Origin: PALSA-1196 sp036833805
GTDB lineage: Bacteria > Pseudomonadota > Gammaproteobacteria > Steroidobacterales > Steroidobacteraceae
Direction of reading: 5' to 3'
Assembly (NCBI GenBank): GCA_036833805.1
Contig: DAITPA010000005.1
Span: forward strand, 1 to 61,090
DNA length: 61,090 nucleotides
The notes below the pieces were generated by a model. It had not been told where the DNA came from, searched no databases, and worked only from the letters and a program-made list of their open reading frames with translations. Positions within the stretch are counted from its first letter, which is position 1, and each line of letters opens with the position of its first letter. This document shows, in pieces, positions 26,583 through 36,337 of the stretch. Both the position numbers and the translations under genes were made by a program.

Positions 26583-27538
26583 GTTTTAGTCGTCTGCTTG
26601 CCAAAATCGACGGCTGTCGTGTTGCCGCCGCAGAGAAGTACACCAACGCGCTCGCCCGCGCGTGGCTCATAACGCGCCGACAGCAATGCGGCGAAGGCTG
26701 CCGCGCCGCCAGGCTCGGTCACGATCCGCAATGTATCCCACAGAATCTGCTGCGCCGTCTGAATCGAGTCGTCTGATACCAGAATAACGCGCTCCACATG
26801 ACGTTGCGCGATCGGGAACATCAGTGCACCGACCTGCTTTGGCGCGAGCGAGTCGGCAGCAATGCCGCCGGCTTCGGCATCCACCGGCCGTCCAGCCGCA
26901 AGCGCGCGCTCGAGGGTGGGCGCGGCTTGCGGCTCGACGCCGATGATACGAACATCTCCGGCATACCAGGCTGCTATGCCGCCGATGAGTCCGCCGCCGC
27001 CGACCGCCACGAGAAGCGTATCAAGCTGCGCGCCTTGCGCTTCAAACTCCAAGCCCACCGAACCTTGACCTAGCAGCGTCTCCACCTGATCGAAGGCGTG
27101 TACCTGCAAAGCCCCGCACGCCCTCGCCCACAGTTCGCTTGCTGCGAGTGCATCCGCGTAGCGCTCACCGGCCACAATGAGATCGGCGCCCAAGTCGCGA
27201 ATCCGCGCCATCTTTACAGGTGAGGCAATGCTCGGCACAAAGATCCGTGCCGGCTTCCGCAAGCGCCTCGCGGCATAAGCAACCGCGACGCCGTGATTGC
27301 CGCCTGATGCAGCGACAACCCCGGCCGCGGGCACTTCACGCAGCAGCAGGTTCGCGAACGCGCCGCGCGCCTTAAACGAGCCGGCGTGCTGCAACAGCTC
27401 CAGCTTGAAAAGCGCGCGAAATGCGCCGAGTCCAAAGTCCGCGCCCTCGACCTCGATGACCGGCGTCTTGCGAATGAAAGGCTCGATGACCCTGTGGGTA
27501 GCGGCAATGCGCTCCCGATTGATGCCCGACTGCTGCAT
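26579..27538 (-). CDS. PLP-dependent serine/threonine dehydratase-like protein
   Basis: A 319-residue fold-type II PLP enzyme. The Schiff-base lysine is K56 in HAGSFKARGA, the substrate loop is ASGGNHGVAVA and the phosphate-binding glycine loop is VAVGGGGLIGG. The protein lacks the C-terminal ACT-like regulatory domain of biosynthetic IlvA, so it belongs to the short catabolic type. Such enzymes release reactive enamines, which the neighbouring RidA (26 bases upstream) hydrolyses; the pairing supports the assignment. A racemase activity is an alternative. Confidence 0.85.
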   Translation of the reverse strand: MQQSGINRERIAATHRVIEPFIRKTPVIEVEGADFGLGAFRALFKLELLQHAGSFKARGAFANLLLREVPAAGVVAASGGNHGVAVAYAARRLRKPARIFVPSIASPVKMARIRDLGADLIVAGERYADALAASELWARACGALQVHAFDQVETLLGQGSVGLEFEAQGAQLDTLLVAVGGGGLIGGIAAWYAGDVRIIGVEPQAAPTLERALAAGRPVDAEAGGIAADSLAPKQVGALMFPIAQRHVERVILVSDDSIQTAQQILWDTLRIVTEPGGAAAFAALLSARYEPRAGERVGVLLCGGNTTAVDFGKQTTKT

Positions 27539-27563
27539 GACTGCGCCCCGATGCCTTGGCGCG

Positions 27564-27941
27564 CTAGCGCGCGCCGCGGTCGATCTCTACCGCAGCGCCC
27601 ATGGGCAGCGCGGCAACCGCGATGGTGGTGCGCGCCGGATAAGGCGCATCAAACTGCCGCGCGTACACTGCATTCATCCTTGCAAAGTCGTTCCTATCCC
27701 TAAGATACACACCGCCGCGCACGACCTCGGCGAGTGTCTTGCCCGCTGCGCGCAGCACCGCGCGAATATTGACAAACACCTGCTCGATCTGCGCCGTCAC
27801 ATCTGCCGCGATGAGCATGCCGCTCGCGCGAGCCGCCCCGATTTGACCGCTTATGGACAGCAGCTCTGCAACACGCACGGCTGCTGCGAAGGGGCCTATC
27901 GGCGGTGCAAGCTGTTGGCTGACGATTGCTTCTCTTAGCAT
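27564..27941 (-). CDS. ridA: RidA-family enamine/imine deaminase
   Basis: A 125-residue trimeric-type YjgF/YER057c/UK114 protein. The conserved SGQIG, the arginine R104 in YPARTTIAVAALP and the acidic E119 in VEID match the active-site pattern of RidA. It hydrolyses 2-aminoacrylate and 2-iminobutanoate made by PLP dehydratases, such as the next gene. It is divergent from the ArsR gene, and its start at 27941 is 121 bases from that gene's start. Confidence 0.88.
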   Translation of the reverse strand: MLREAIVSQQLAPPIGPFAAAVRVAELLSISGQIGAARASGMLIAADVTAQIEQVFVNIRAVLRAAGKTLAEVVRGGVYLRDRNDFARMNAVYARQFDAPYPARTTIAVAALPMGAAVEIDRGAR

Positions 27942-28034
27942 ACAATACTGCCCACGATCGCTTCGGCGGAAGCGCGGCTGGCGCTTGCGCACAAGCCAAT
28001 TATTGAATAGTTTACTTCGTCTGCTTTCTAAATG

Positions 28035-28058
28035 ATACTTAGCCAAGTGACTAAATGT
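28035..28058. promoter_or_regulatory. Candidate ArsR operator
   Basis: ATACTTAG (28035-28042), an 8-base spacer and CTAAATGT (28051-28058) form an imperfect inverted repeat (6 of 8 pairs) ending five bases before the ArsR start codon. The heptamer CTAAATG occurs twice, at 28028 and 28051, 23 bases apart. Position and symmetry suit autoregulation and control of the divergent ridA-dehydratase-qor genes. Inferred only. Confidence 0.4.
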
Positions 28059-28062
28059 CAAC

Positions 28063-28365
28063 ATGAACACTGAGCGGACGCTGCGCGCAATCGCGAACCC
28101 GACGCGCCTGCAAATCCTGGCGTGGCTGCGTTCCCCGAGCAGGCATTTTCCGCCCCAGGTTGATGGCGATCGCATCCGCGATGGCGTCTGCGGAGCGCAC
28201 ATGGCGCAAAAGTTGGGCGTCAGTCATCCAACTGTGAGCGAACACCTTAAGATCCTGTCAGCGGCGGGACTCATTCATGGCACGCGTATCAAACAATGGA
28301 CATTCTACCGACGCGACGAGGCGCGGATCAAAGAATTGAAGGCGCGGCTGCTCGCCAAGATTTGA
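28063..28365 (+). CDS. ArsR-family winged-helix repressor
   Basis: A 100-residue single-domain regulator: ANPTRLQILAWL (helix 1), then the helix-turn-helix AHMAQKLGVSHPTVSEHLKIL (split at residues 46-66), then the wing KQWTFYRRDE. It lacks the ELCVCDL metal-binding cysteine pair of ArsR/SmtB, having one cysteine (VCGAH), so a metal ligand is not evident. It is divergent from ridA and separated from it by a likely shared promoter-operator region. Confidence 0.88.
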   Translation: MNTERTLRAIANPTRLQILAWLRSPSRHFPPQVDGDRIRDGVCGAHMAQKLGVSHPTVSEHLKILSAAGLIHGTRIKQWTFYRRDEARIKELKARLLAKI

Positions 28366-28537
28366 TTTCTGCAGTCACCAAGGCGCGCGCCGCAAGCTAT
28401 TTGAGGTTGGCCCATAAGTGCGCGCACGGTGGCACCGGTGTAGTCGCTGCCGGCCGCGCAAATGCCGTCACGTGCCGCGCAACCTCTGGATCTCTAAACG
28501 TTCGTGCGCGCGCGGACGCGAATCGGACGATTTAGCC

Positions 28538-31500
28538 TCAGGCAAGATCGGCGAGCAACGCCGGCACGTGACGGCGCACGAGGGCGTTGTGGGCCTGCCA
28601 CGCGTCTTTGGCATCCAGCTCCTGCATAAATTTGACCTCACCGGCCACGAGCACGGCGACCGGCAGACCGTCGCGATACAAGAGCCGGTTGCCGGTGAGC
28701 GCGGGCAGCCGAGCGCCCGGCGTCAGGATACCAATAAGGTTCAACGGGTCAGCTGCGGACAGCGACAGCATCGCGCCATCGAGCGCCTTGCGGCGGATGT
28801 CCCGCAGCAGACCGACCGCGTCGGGAGTCGCGTATTGCTCGCCGGAAAATCCCGCAACGAATCGTCCGCCGCGAATCTCGCCGCGCGCCTCGAGCCGTCG
28901 GCACGAGCGCAACAGGTCCCGCCACGGCGGCAGCCAGTCCGCTTCGCGCGCGAGCACGCTCCAAAAGAGCACTCCCCAGCGGCGCAGCAGGATGCGCACG
29001 ACATGCTCGACGGGATCGCCGTCTGCGCCTGCGAGGCGAGCCTCTACTGCCGGCAATGCTGGCCGGCGCACGAGTGACCAGCGCCCAGCGTCCGCCATGC
29101 CAAAAACGGCAAGCCGCCGCCGGCGTGGCGTGCCGCCTGCGGACTTTCTGCGATCCGCGGGTACCAGAAGTGCCCGTAATCCGCCGAAGCTGTCCGAGTT
29201 CACGAGCCCGAGCGCGACGAGCTCGGCGAGTCCCGCTTCGACCTGAGTGGGCAAAAGACGCGCACTGTCGACGAGATCGTCAAAGAACGAGGCGCCTTCG
29301 CTCGCGAGACAGTCGGCGATCGCGCGTGCGCTGGCGGTCAGCTGATGCGAATGCAGCGCAGTCGTGAACCCCGACCACACCTTAAGATTGCGTCTGGTGA
29401 TGAGTGCGATCGGTGTCGCGCGCACCGGCGCCGCACCGCGTTCGGGATCGGCTGCGCGCGCTGCCAAGCGCGTCCACACGAACCGGCCGGCGAGACAATG
29501 TTCGTCAAGCCACGCCGGCTCGTACTCAGTGATGCGCGCCGGAAGTATTTCGGTCTCCCAGGCCCCTGCCGGCAGCTCGCATCCTTCGAGCTGCCCCAGG
29601 ACGGCAGCGACCGCATCCGGACCTTGCATGCGCGCGGCCGGTGCTACGCGCTGCCATTCAATAAGGAAGCGTACAAAGTCGCGCGCCGCCACGGGCTCGA
29701 TCTCGGCGCGCAGCCGGTTGACCGTATAGCGATGAATGCGCGCAAGGAGTCGCCGCTCGCACCACTCATCACCGCTCGCACCGGGGGTAAAGCGTCCGCG
29801 CAAGGCAAAGCCTTCCGCTTGCAGCGCCAGCAGTGCACGCTCAATATTTGTCACCGCGATACCCAATGCGGCAGCAATCGCCTGCGCCGTGACCGGCCCT
29901 AGTCCTTCGAGTCGACCGCGCACGATCTCGACCCACGAAGCCTCGCGCGTCGCATCGGCGCTTAACGCCCCAAATAGCTCGCGCCGCTCCGCCGCGATCC
30001 ACACGTCGGTGCCGTGCGCGGGCGCAACCTTGAGAACACGCAGGTCGGCGGCGAGCGTTTCGATCAGTACCGGCCATGCCGGATTCGCGCCGACTTCCTC
30101 GACCGTCAAAAAGCCGAGCCACAGGAGTGCATCGTGCAGCTCATCAGGAGTGGACGCATCCGGCCACGCCTGCGTGCGCACGCGCTTGATGGCTTCGGGA
30201 TCAAGCCTACCGATGTCGGCGGCGCTTTCGGGATCGAGCCAGCGGCGGCTCATCACCGCCTGAGTACGCCGCTCTTCAAGCGGCGCATCATCGAGGTAGG
30301 CGTAGGGGCGCGCGGAAAGCACCTCGAGCGCAAGCGGCGAAGGCTCCGTAAGGTCACGCGCCACGACGCGGATCGTGCCCGCCTCGAGCGCACGCAGCAG
30401 GCGCTCAAAACCCTCGATGTCCATCGCCTCTTCCAGGCAGTCGCGCACCGCCTGCGCGACGAGCGGATGTTCGGGAATCTCAAGCTCGCCGCTTAAATTT
30501 TCAGCGCAGGCCACCTGATCAGGAAACACGCCCGCCAGGAGATCCTCAGCGTTCATGCGTGCGATCTGCGGAGGCACCTTCTTGCCGCCGCGGTAGCGCG
30601 GCAATGCGAGTGCGACCCCGGCAACCCAACGCCAGCGCACGCCAAACATGGGTGCGGCGCACAGCGCCTGCACGAGAATCGCCCGCACGCTCTGCGAATG
30701 CAAATAGTGCGCGGCATCCTCGAGATCAAAACTGTGCGCGCTCGTAAGCGACAGCACGAGGTTATCTTCGGTCGCAGCGGCCTGAAGCTCGAAATTGAAC
30801 TTGCGGCAGAAGCGCTTCCGCAAGGCGAGCCCCCAGGCGCGGTTCACGCGGCTGCCAAACGGCGTGTGGATGACGAGCTGCATGCCGCCCGCCTCATCAA
30901 AGAAGCGCTCGAAGATGACGGTGTCCTGCGTTGGCAAACAACCCAATGCCGCGTACGCGCTGCCAAGATAAGCCGCAAGCTGCGCAGCTTCAGGCGCGCC
31001 CAACCCCACCTCATCGGTGAGCCAGGCGAGTGCGGCGTCCGCACCGCGCGCGAGCGCCTTTTCGAACTCGCGCCGCAACCGCGATACCGCGAAAGAGAGC
31101 GCATCGCTTCTGCCCGGCGCCTCACCAAGCCAGAAAGGAATCGTCGGCGGCTGGCCGCGCGCATCCTCCACACGCACGGTACTGCGCTCGACGCGCAGGA
31201 TGCGATACGAGGTGTTGCCCAGCTGAAACACGTCGCCCGCGAGGCTCTCGACCGCGAAGTCCTCGTGCACGGTACCCACGATATGCGACTCCGGCTCGAG
31301 CATCACCTGGTAGTCGGCGTTGTCGGGAATCGTGCCGCCGGAGGTGAGCGCCGTGAGCCGCGCGCCGCGCCGCGGCCGGAGCATGTGATGAATGGCGTCA
31401 TGATGAATGAGCGCGCCATGGCGGCCACGGCGCGTGCTGAAACCTTCCGCGAGCATGCCGATAACCGCATCGAAATCGGGCCTCGGAAGGTCCCGATAGG

Positions 31501-32821
31501 GATAGGCGCGCCGCACGAGTTGATACAGCCCCTCCTCTTGCCACTCCTGTGCGGACACTTCGGCGGTCAATTGCTGCGCGAGCACGTCGAGTGCGGCGCC
31601 CGCAACCTGCAATTCGTCGAGCTCACCGCGGCGCACGGCATCGAGGAGGGCTGCGCACTCGACGAGGTCGTCGCGCGACAACGGAAAGATACGGCCCTTG
31701 GAAGTGCCGCCTACCGTATGGCCCGCACGTCCGACGCGCTGCAGAAACGCATTGATGGAGCGCGGCGAGCTTAACTGGCAAACAAGGTCGACGTCGCCGA
31801 TGTCTATTCCCAGTTCAAGTGAAGCGGTCGCGACCAGAGCCTTTAATTCGCCGCGTTTCAGGCGCTGTTCCGCATCGAGGCGCCGCTCCTTGGCGAGGCT
31901 GCCGTGATGCGCCGCGACGTGCTGGTCACCCAAACGTTCGGAGAGATGCCGCGCGGCACGCTCGGCGAGCCGCCGTGTATTGACGAATACGAGAGTGGTG
32001 CGGTGCTCGCGGATGAGCTCCGCCAGGCGATCGTAAACCTCCGTCCACACCTGCCCTGACATCACCGCCTCGAGCGCTGAGCGCGGCACCTCGATCGCAA
32101 GATCCCGCGCGCGCGCGTGCCCCATGTCAACAATCGTGCAGCTGCCCTCGCCGTCGAGCCGTTCGGCACCGACGAGAAGCCGCGCGACTGCGGCAATGGG
32201 CTTTTGTGTTGCGGATAAGCCGATGCGCGTTAAGTTGCCCGCAGTGAGCGCGCGCAGCCGCTCGAGCGATACCGCAAGATGCGCGCCGCGCTTGTTGCCG
32301 GCGAGCGCATGAATTTCATCCACGATCACCGTGTGCGTCGTCGCAAGCGTCTTTCGGCCCGACTCCGAGCCTAAGAGGATGTAGAGCGACTCCGGAGTGG
32401 TGACAACAATATGTGGCGCACGGCGGCGCATACTTGCGCGCTCGTGCTGCGGAGTATCGCCGGTGCGCACCAGCGTGCGGATCTCGACATCGGGCAGCGA
32501 CAGCGCACGCAGCTCATCGCGGATGCCGGCAAGTGGCGCTTCAAGATTGCGGCGAATGTCGTTCGACAATGCCTTAAGCGGCGATACGTAGACGACCTGC
32601 GTCGCATCGGTCAGATCACCCCGCAACCCACGGCGCACCAGCTCATCGATGGCCGTGAGGAATGCGGCGAAAGTTTTGCCCGACCCGGTGGGTGCTGCGA
32701 TCAGTACATGTTTTGCGGCCCGGATTGCAGGCCAGGCTTGTTCTTGCGCGGGTGTCGGCGCGTCGAAGGTGCGGCGGAACCAGGCGGCGACTGCGGGATG
32801 AAACGCCTCTAGGACGCTAAT
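28538..32821 (-). CDS. lhr: Large Lhr-type DEAD/DEAH helicase with non-canonical start
   Basis: An Lhr-family SF2 helicase of about 1427 residues. Helicase motifs: Walker A AAPTGSGKT (42-50), the DEIH box (168-171), motif III LSAT (202-205) and motif VI with QRVGRAGH, followed by the winged-helix and the long C-terminal Lhr domains. The frame is open from a TGA near 32860 but contains no ATG, GTG or TTG upstream of Walker A; the first GTG (32638) would remove it. The best candidate is ATT at 32821, giving MSVLEAFHPAVAAWF, a typical Lhr N-terminus, and overlapping the opgH TAG stop by one base. The family acts in DNA repair and RNA processing. A start on CTG further upstream is possible. Confidence 0.85.
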   Translation of the reverse strand: MSVLEAFHPAVAAWFRRTFDAPTPAQEQAWPAIRAAKHVLIAAPTGSGKTFAAFLTAIDELVRRGLRGDLTDATQVVYVSPLKALSNDIRRNLEAPLAGIRDELRALSLPDVEIRTLVRTGDTPQHERASMRRRAPHIVVTTPESLYILLGSESGRKTLATTHTVIVDEIHALAGNKRGAHLAVSLERLRALTAGNLTRIGLSATQKPIAAVARLLVGAERLDGEGSCTIVDMGHARARDLAIEVPRSALEAVMSGQVWTEVYDRLAELIREHRTTLVFVNTRRLAERAARHLSERLGDQHVAAHHGSLAKERRLDAEQRLKRGELKALVATASLELGIDIGDVDLVCQLSSPRSINAFLQRVGRAGHTVGGTSKGRIFPLSRDDLVECAALLDAVRRGELDELQVAGAALDVLAQQLTAEVSAQEWQEEGLYQLVRRAYPYRDLPRPDFDAVIGMLAEGFSTRRGRHGALIHHDAIHHMLRPRRGARLTALTSGGTIPDNADYQVMLEPESHIVGTVHEDFAVESLAGDVFQLGNTSYRILRVERSTVRVEDARGQPPTIPFWLGEAPGRSDALSFAVSRLRREFEKALARGADAALAWLTDEVGLGAPEAAQLAAYLGSAYAALGCLPTQDTVIFERFFDEAGGMQLVIHTPFGSRVNRAWGLALRKRFCRKFNFELQAAATEDNLVLSLTSAHSFDLEDAAHYLHSQSVRAILVQALCAAPMFGVRWRWVAGVALALPRYRGGKKVPPQIARMNAEDLLAGVFPDQVACAENLSGELEIPEHPLVAQAVRDCLEEAMDIEGFERLLRALEAGTIRVVARDLTEPSPLALEVLSARPYAYLDDAPLEERRTQAVMSRRWLDPESAADIGRLDPEAIKRVRTQAWPDASTPDELHDALLWLGFLTVEEVGANPAWPVLIETLAADLRVLKVAPAHGTDVWIAAERRELFGALSADATREASWVEIVRGRLEGLGPVTAQAIAAALGIAVTNIERALLALQAEGFALRGRFTPGASGDEWCERRLLARIHRYTVNRLRAEIEPVAARDFVRFLIEWQRVAPAARMQGPDAVAAVLGQLEGCELPAGAWETEILPARITEYEPAWLDEHCLAGRFVWTRLAARAADPERGAAPVRATPIALITRRNLKVWSGFTTALHSHQLTASARAIADCLASEGASFFDDLVDSARLLPTQVEAGLAELVALGLVNSDSFGGLRALLVPADRRKSAGGTPRRRRLAVFGMADAGRWSLVRRPALPAVEARLAGADGDPVEHVVRILLRRWGVLFWSVLAREADWLPPWRDLLRSCRRLEARGEIRGGRFVAGFSGEQYATPDAVGLLRDIRRKALDGAMLSLSAADPLNLIGILTPGARLPALTGNRLLYRDGLPVAVLVAGEVKFMQELDAKDAWQAHNALVRRHVPALLADLA

Positions 32822-34793
32822 ATCTGACCTCGACGCGGTGCAAGGGATCAGGTGGCGTCAACTGCGGAGCAACCGTTCCGACATGCGACACCGCGCTGAA
32901 CGCATCGCGCAATCGCAGATATACCGGCGGCGAGGCCTCCATCCGTAGCGGTGCAGGCTCGGGCACCCGATGCGCAGGCTCGCTTGCAGTGTTAATCACG
33001 AAGGGCGCGGCGCGATGTACTGCGGCAAGCTCGGCAGGTACGTTCGTCTCCTCCGGCGTCAGCAACAAACCCCAGGTGCGCATCCACCGCCCAAGCTTAG
33101 GTCCGCTCGTCCACACCGCGAGCAGCACCGAGAAGAGAAGGCCCGCGAGCACCGGCATGATCCACCAGATAAACCGTGGCGCGCAGTAGAGAATGACGGC
33201 GCCCCACACAATGCCGAGGACGACATGGAACGCATGCCGCCGCATGGCCTCACCGTAGGAGAGGCCGCGATCGGAGCGCGGTTGGGAGTTCCAGGTGACC
33301 GCCTTGCCTGCTGCCGCGCGCACGACGAACATCGAGTGATACACCATCATTACCGGCGCGAGCAGCATGCTGAAGATCTGCTCGACGAATAGGCTCGCGG
33401 CGAGTCGCCCCACACCCCCGAAGCCGCGCCGTAAGGAACGGTTGGTGAGGGCCAGTGTCGCACCCAGGAGCTTTGGCAGCAGGAGCACGATGATTGTCAG
33501 CAGGAGGAGCATCGCAATCTCATGCGGACGCGATATGGGCCAGTCCGGAAAAAGGCTGCGCTCGCCAGGCTGAAAATACACAGGCTCGTTCATCGCCTCC
33601 ATGCAGGTGATGATCGAGCTCACCACGAGGATGGCAAACCACATGGGCGAGGTGAGGTACGAGAGAATGCCGGTCAGCATGTGCAGGCGCGACAGCCAGC
33701 GCAGTCCCTTCAGCGGCAGAACCCGCATGTGCTGCAGATTTCCCTGTGTCCAGCGCCGATCGCGCGCCGCGAAATCAATGACATTCGACGGCACCTCTTC
33801 CCAATTGCCGCCAAGATCAGGCACCAGCCACACCTCATAGCCGGCTCGGCGCATGAACGCGGCCTCGACGAAGTCGTGGCTCAGGATCTCACCGCCAAGC
33901 GGTGCGACACCCGGAAGCTCGGGCAGAGCGCAGAAGGCTGCAAACGGCCGCATCCGCAAAATAGCGTTGTGGCCCCAGTAATTGCCGCCGCCCAGCTGCC
34001 AGAACGCAAGCCCGCTTGAGAGCATTGGACCGTTCAAGCGTGCGGCGAACTGAATCATGCGCGCGAACAGCGTTTCGCGGCCGGCCGGCAGGGGCAGGCC
34101 CTGGATGATGCCCGCTTGCGGATGCGCGTCCATGAGCCGCGCGAGTGTCACGAGCGCCTCTCCGCTCATGATGCTGTCGGCATCCACGACCACGAAATAC
34201 TCGTACGCACCGCCCCAATTGCGCACGAAATCGGCAACGTTGCCCGCCTTTCTGCCGCTGTTTTCGGCGCGGCGCCGATAGAAAATCCGCCCGTCGGCGT
34301 CGTAACGCGCCACGAGTGCGCGCCAAGCGCGCTCCTCAGCCGCACCGATCTCCTCAGAGCGCGTATCGGAGAGTATGAAGAAATCGAACGCGGCCGCATC
34401 GGACTGCGCCATAAGCGAAGTCCAGATCGCGCTGATGCCGGCCGCCACCCGCTCGACTTCCTCGTTATAAATGGGCATGACGATCGCCGTGCGCGCGACG
34501 AGCGCACGACCTGCCACCTCGCGAGAACTGATCACGGCCGTGTCACGGCCGATGATTTTGACGACGAAACCCGCGACCGCCGTCCAAAACGCCCCGGCAA
34601 TCCACGTAAACAGCATGGCGAACAAGACGAGCGCGATGGTCTTGAGCACCGTCAAGCCATTGGCCTTGAGAATGTTGAACATGAGGCTGGTCGCGAAACC
34701 GGACGAGGCGAATGTGAAGAGAAAGAACAGAGCCCGACGGTAGGTCGCCTGGTGGCGTTGACGGGCGCTCGGTACGTAGTTCAGGGGTTCCAT
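32817..34793 (-). CDS. opgH: Glucans biosynthesis glucosyltransferase OpgH (MdoH)
   Basis: A 658-residue inner-membrane family 2 glycosyltransferase that makes the beta-1,2 backbone of osmoregulated periplasmic glucans from UDP-glucose. Visible motifs: the nucleotide-binding region with ILSDTRSEE, VVDADSIMSG (DxD-like) and RRWTQGNLQHM (the Q/RxxRW motif), with several hydrophobic segments at both ends. It is shorter than E. coli OpgH (847), lacking much of the N-terminal cytoplasmic extension, and closer to the Xanthomonas form. ATG 34793 overlaps the opgG stop by 13 bases. Confidence 0.93.
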   Translation of the reverse strand: MEPLNYVPSARQRHQATYRRALFFLFTFASSGFATSLMFNILKANGLTVLKTIALVLFAMLFTWIAGAFWTAVAGFVVKIIGRDTAVISSREVAGRALVARTAIVMPIYNEEVERVAAGISAIWTSLMAQSDAAAFDFFILSDTRSEEIGAAEERAWRALVARYDADGRIFYRRRAENSGRKAGNVADFVRNWGGAYEYFVVVDADSIMSGEALVTLARLMDAHPQAGIIQGLPLPAGRETLFARMIQFAARLNGPMLSSGLAFWQLGGGNYWGHNAILRMRPFAAFCALPELPGVAPLGGEILSHDFVEAAFMRRAGYEVWLVPDLGGNWEEVPSNVIDFAARDRRWTQGNLQHMRVLPLKGLRWLSRLHMLTGILSYLTSPMWFAILVVSSIITCMEAMNEPVYFQPGERSLFPDWPISRPHEIAMLLLLTIIVLLLPKLLGATLALTNRSLRRGFGGVGRLAASLFVEQIFSMLLAPVMMVYHSMFVVRAAAGKAVTWNSQPRSDRGLSYGEAMRRHAFHVVLGIVWGAVILYCAPRFIWWIMPVLAGLLFSVLLAVWTSGPKLGRWMRTWGLLLTPEETNVPAELAAVHRAAPFVINTASEPAHRVPEPAPLRMEASPPVYLRLRDAFSAVSHVGTVAPQLTPPDPLHRVEVRY

Positions 34794-36337
34794 AGGTATG
34801 TCCACGTATCCGTCAATGGTTCGCCGTACAACAGAAGGAAACAATGCATATCGGCCGGCTTTGTGCCATCCGGCGTATACCGAAAGGCGACGCGCCAGGC
34901 GCCGGTCTCGAGGATTCGCGCAACCGTGACATTATCGATCTGTCCGTGACTCGCCGTCACCTCGGCTTTCACCAGCTGCGAAGGCGCAAGGTCCCCTAAG
35001 GGCCCGCCGGCGAAGTCGACCGTAAAGCGCCGCCGCCCATGTGAGGTGTTGACTCCCGGGGTGGCACTCCCGGTGCGCGTCGCCATTACCTTGCCCGCGG
35101 GCGGCCAAATCGGCGATTCGGAATACGCTGACAGCAGATAGGAAAACTTTACCGACTGATGCGCCTTCACCGGGGCGGTCGGTACCCAGTAAGCAACGAT
35201 GTTGTCGTTGATTTCCTCGTCGGTCGGGATCTCAACAAGCTCAACGCCGCCGTCGCCCCAGTCGCCGTGCGGCTCAATCCAGTAGCTCGGTCGTGCCTGA
35301 AAGCGCGACTCGCTGTCCTGGTAGTGATCGAAGTTGCGGTCGCGCTGGCTGAGACCGAAGCCGTGCGGGTTCTTATCCATCAAGCGACTGACGCGCAGCT
35401 CGTGCGGATTGGACAGTGGCCGCCACAGCCATTGCCCGCTGCCGGTCTCGGACATCAGCCCGTCGCTGTCGTGCACCTCAGGCCGAAAGTCATCGAAATG
35501 CCGGCCTGAATGATCCTCGCCGAACAAAAACATCGACGTCAGCGGTGCGATGCCGAGCTTCTCTATGTCTTTTCGCGGATAAATCTCGCCCGTAACCTCG
35601 ACTTGCGTTGTCGACCCCGGGCGGACGTCAAAACGGTATGCGCCTGTGAGGCTATCGCTGTCGAGAAGTGCATAGATCGTGAGGGTGCGCTGCTCGGACG
35701 TCGGGCGCACGAACCAGAAATCCGTGAAGGAAGGAAATTCCTCGCCGCCGACGGTCGCGGTATTGATCGCAAGGCCGCGGGCTGAAAGTCCGTAGCCTTG
35801 TCGTCGGCCGAGCACCTTGAAGTACGACGCGCCCAAGAAGACGGCGAGCTCGTCTTTGTACATCGACGTATACAGTGGGTAGTGCACGCGGAAGCCTGCA
35901 AAGCCCGTCCGCGCGGGCAGATCCTTGGAGGTCATGCCGGTGAGATGACCGAAGGTGAAGAACGCTGGATTGTAGATGATCGGCCGGCTCACTCCGGCCG
36001 CGTTCACTTCGTTGATATTGACCTGCCGCGCGAAAGTAAAACCGCGATGAAAAAACTGCACTTCGAATAAAGCCTGGTCGTGCCAGAGTGCGGCGGCAGG
36101 CCGGAAACGGATATCGCGGAACGCGTCGTAACTTAGCTTTGCGAGGCGCGGCGGCAGCGCTGGAGTTCGGTCGCGGTAGGGTTGAGCCGCACGCTGCTGC
36201 GCCAGGCGCTGCACGCTCGCAAAGCTGAACGGCTCAGCATGGGTCGGCGCGCCTGCCGGCGCAGCCTGCGCCGGGGCACCGGATATGAGCAAAGTGGCAG
36301 TGAACGCCACGGCCTGCGCACGTCGTAGGGGAAGCAC
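34781..36337 (-). CDS. opgG: Periplasmic glucans biosynthesis protein OpgG (MdoG)
   Basis: A 518-residue periplasmic protein with signal peptide (cleavage near APAQA-APAG). The fold-specific blocks AKLSYDAFRDIRFRP, FFHRGFTF, FGEDHSGRHFDDFRPEVHDSDGL and GDWGDGGVELVEIPT are those of OpgG/OpgD proteins; E. coli OpgG has 511 residues. It works with OpgH downstream to extrude or branch the glucan chain. The 269 bases upstream to the regulator gene contain a half-site (TGTGTCA near 36460) but no other recognisable element. Confidence 0.93.
   Translation of the reverse strand: MLPLRRAQAVAFTATLLISGAPAQAAPAGAPTHAEPFSFASVQRLAQQRAAQPYRDRTPALPPRLAKLSYDAFRDIRFRPAAALWHDQALFEVQFFHRGFTFARQVNINEVNAAGVSRPIIYNPAFFTFGHLTGMTSKDLPARTGFAGFRVHYPLYTSMYKDELAVFLGASYFKVLGRRQGYGLSARGLAINTATVGGEEFPSFTDFWFVRPTSEQRTLTIYALLDSDSLTGAYRFDVRPGSTTQVEVTGEIYPRKDIEKLGIAPLTSMFLFGEDHSGRHFDDFRPEVHDSDGLMSETGSGQWLWRPLSNPHELRVSRLMDKNPHGFGLSQRDRNFDHYQDSESRFQARPSYWIEPHGDWGDGGVELVEIPTDEEINDNIVAYWVPTAPVKAHQSVKFSYLLSAYSESPIWPPAGKVMATRTGSATPGVNTSHGRRRFTVDFAGGPLGDLAPSQLVKAEVTASHGQIDNVTVARILETGAWRVAFRYTPDGTKPADMHCFLLLYGEPLTDTWTYLWNP

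Noticed and set aside
32638..32640. GTG at 32638 as the lhr start
   Set aside because: It would remove the Walker A motif and about 61 conserved N-terminal residues that are clearly coded in frame upstream.
28538..32821. Numerous 60-350-codon plus-strand frames opposite lhr
   Set aside because: All are antisense shadows in high-GC coding DNA without family motifs.
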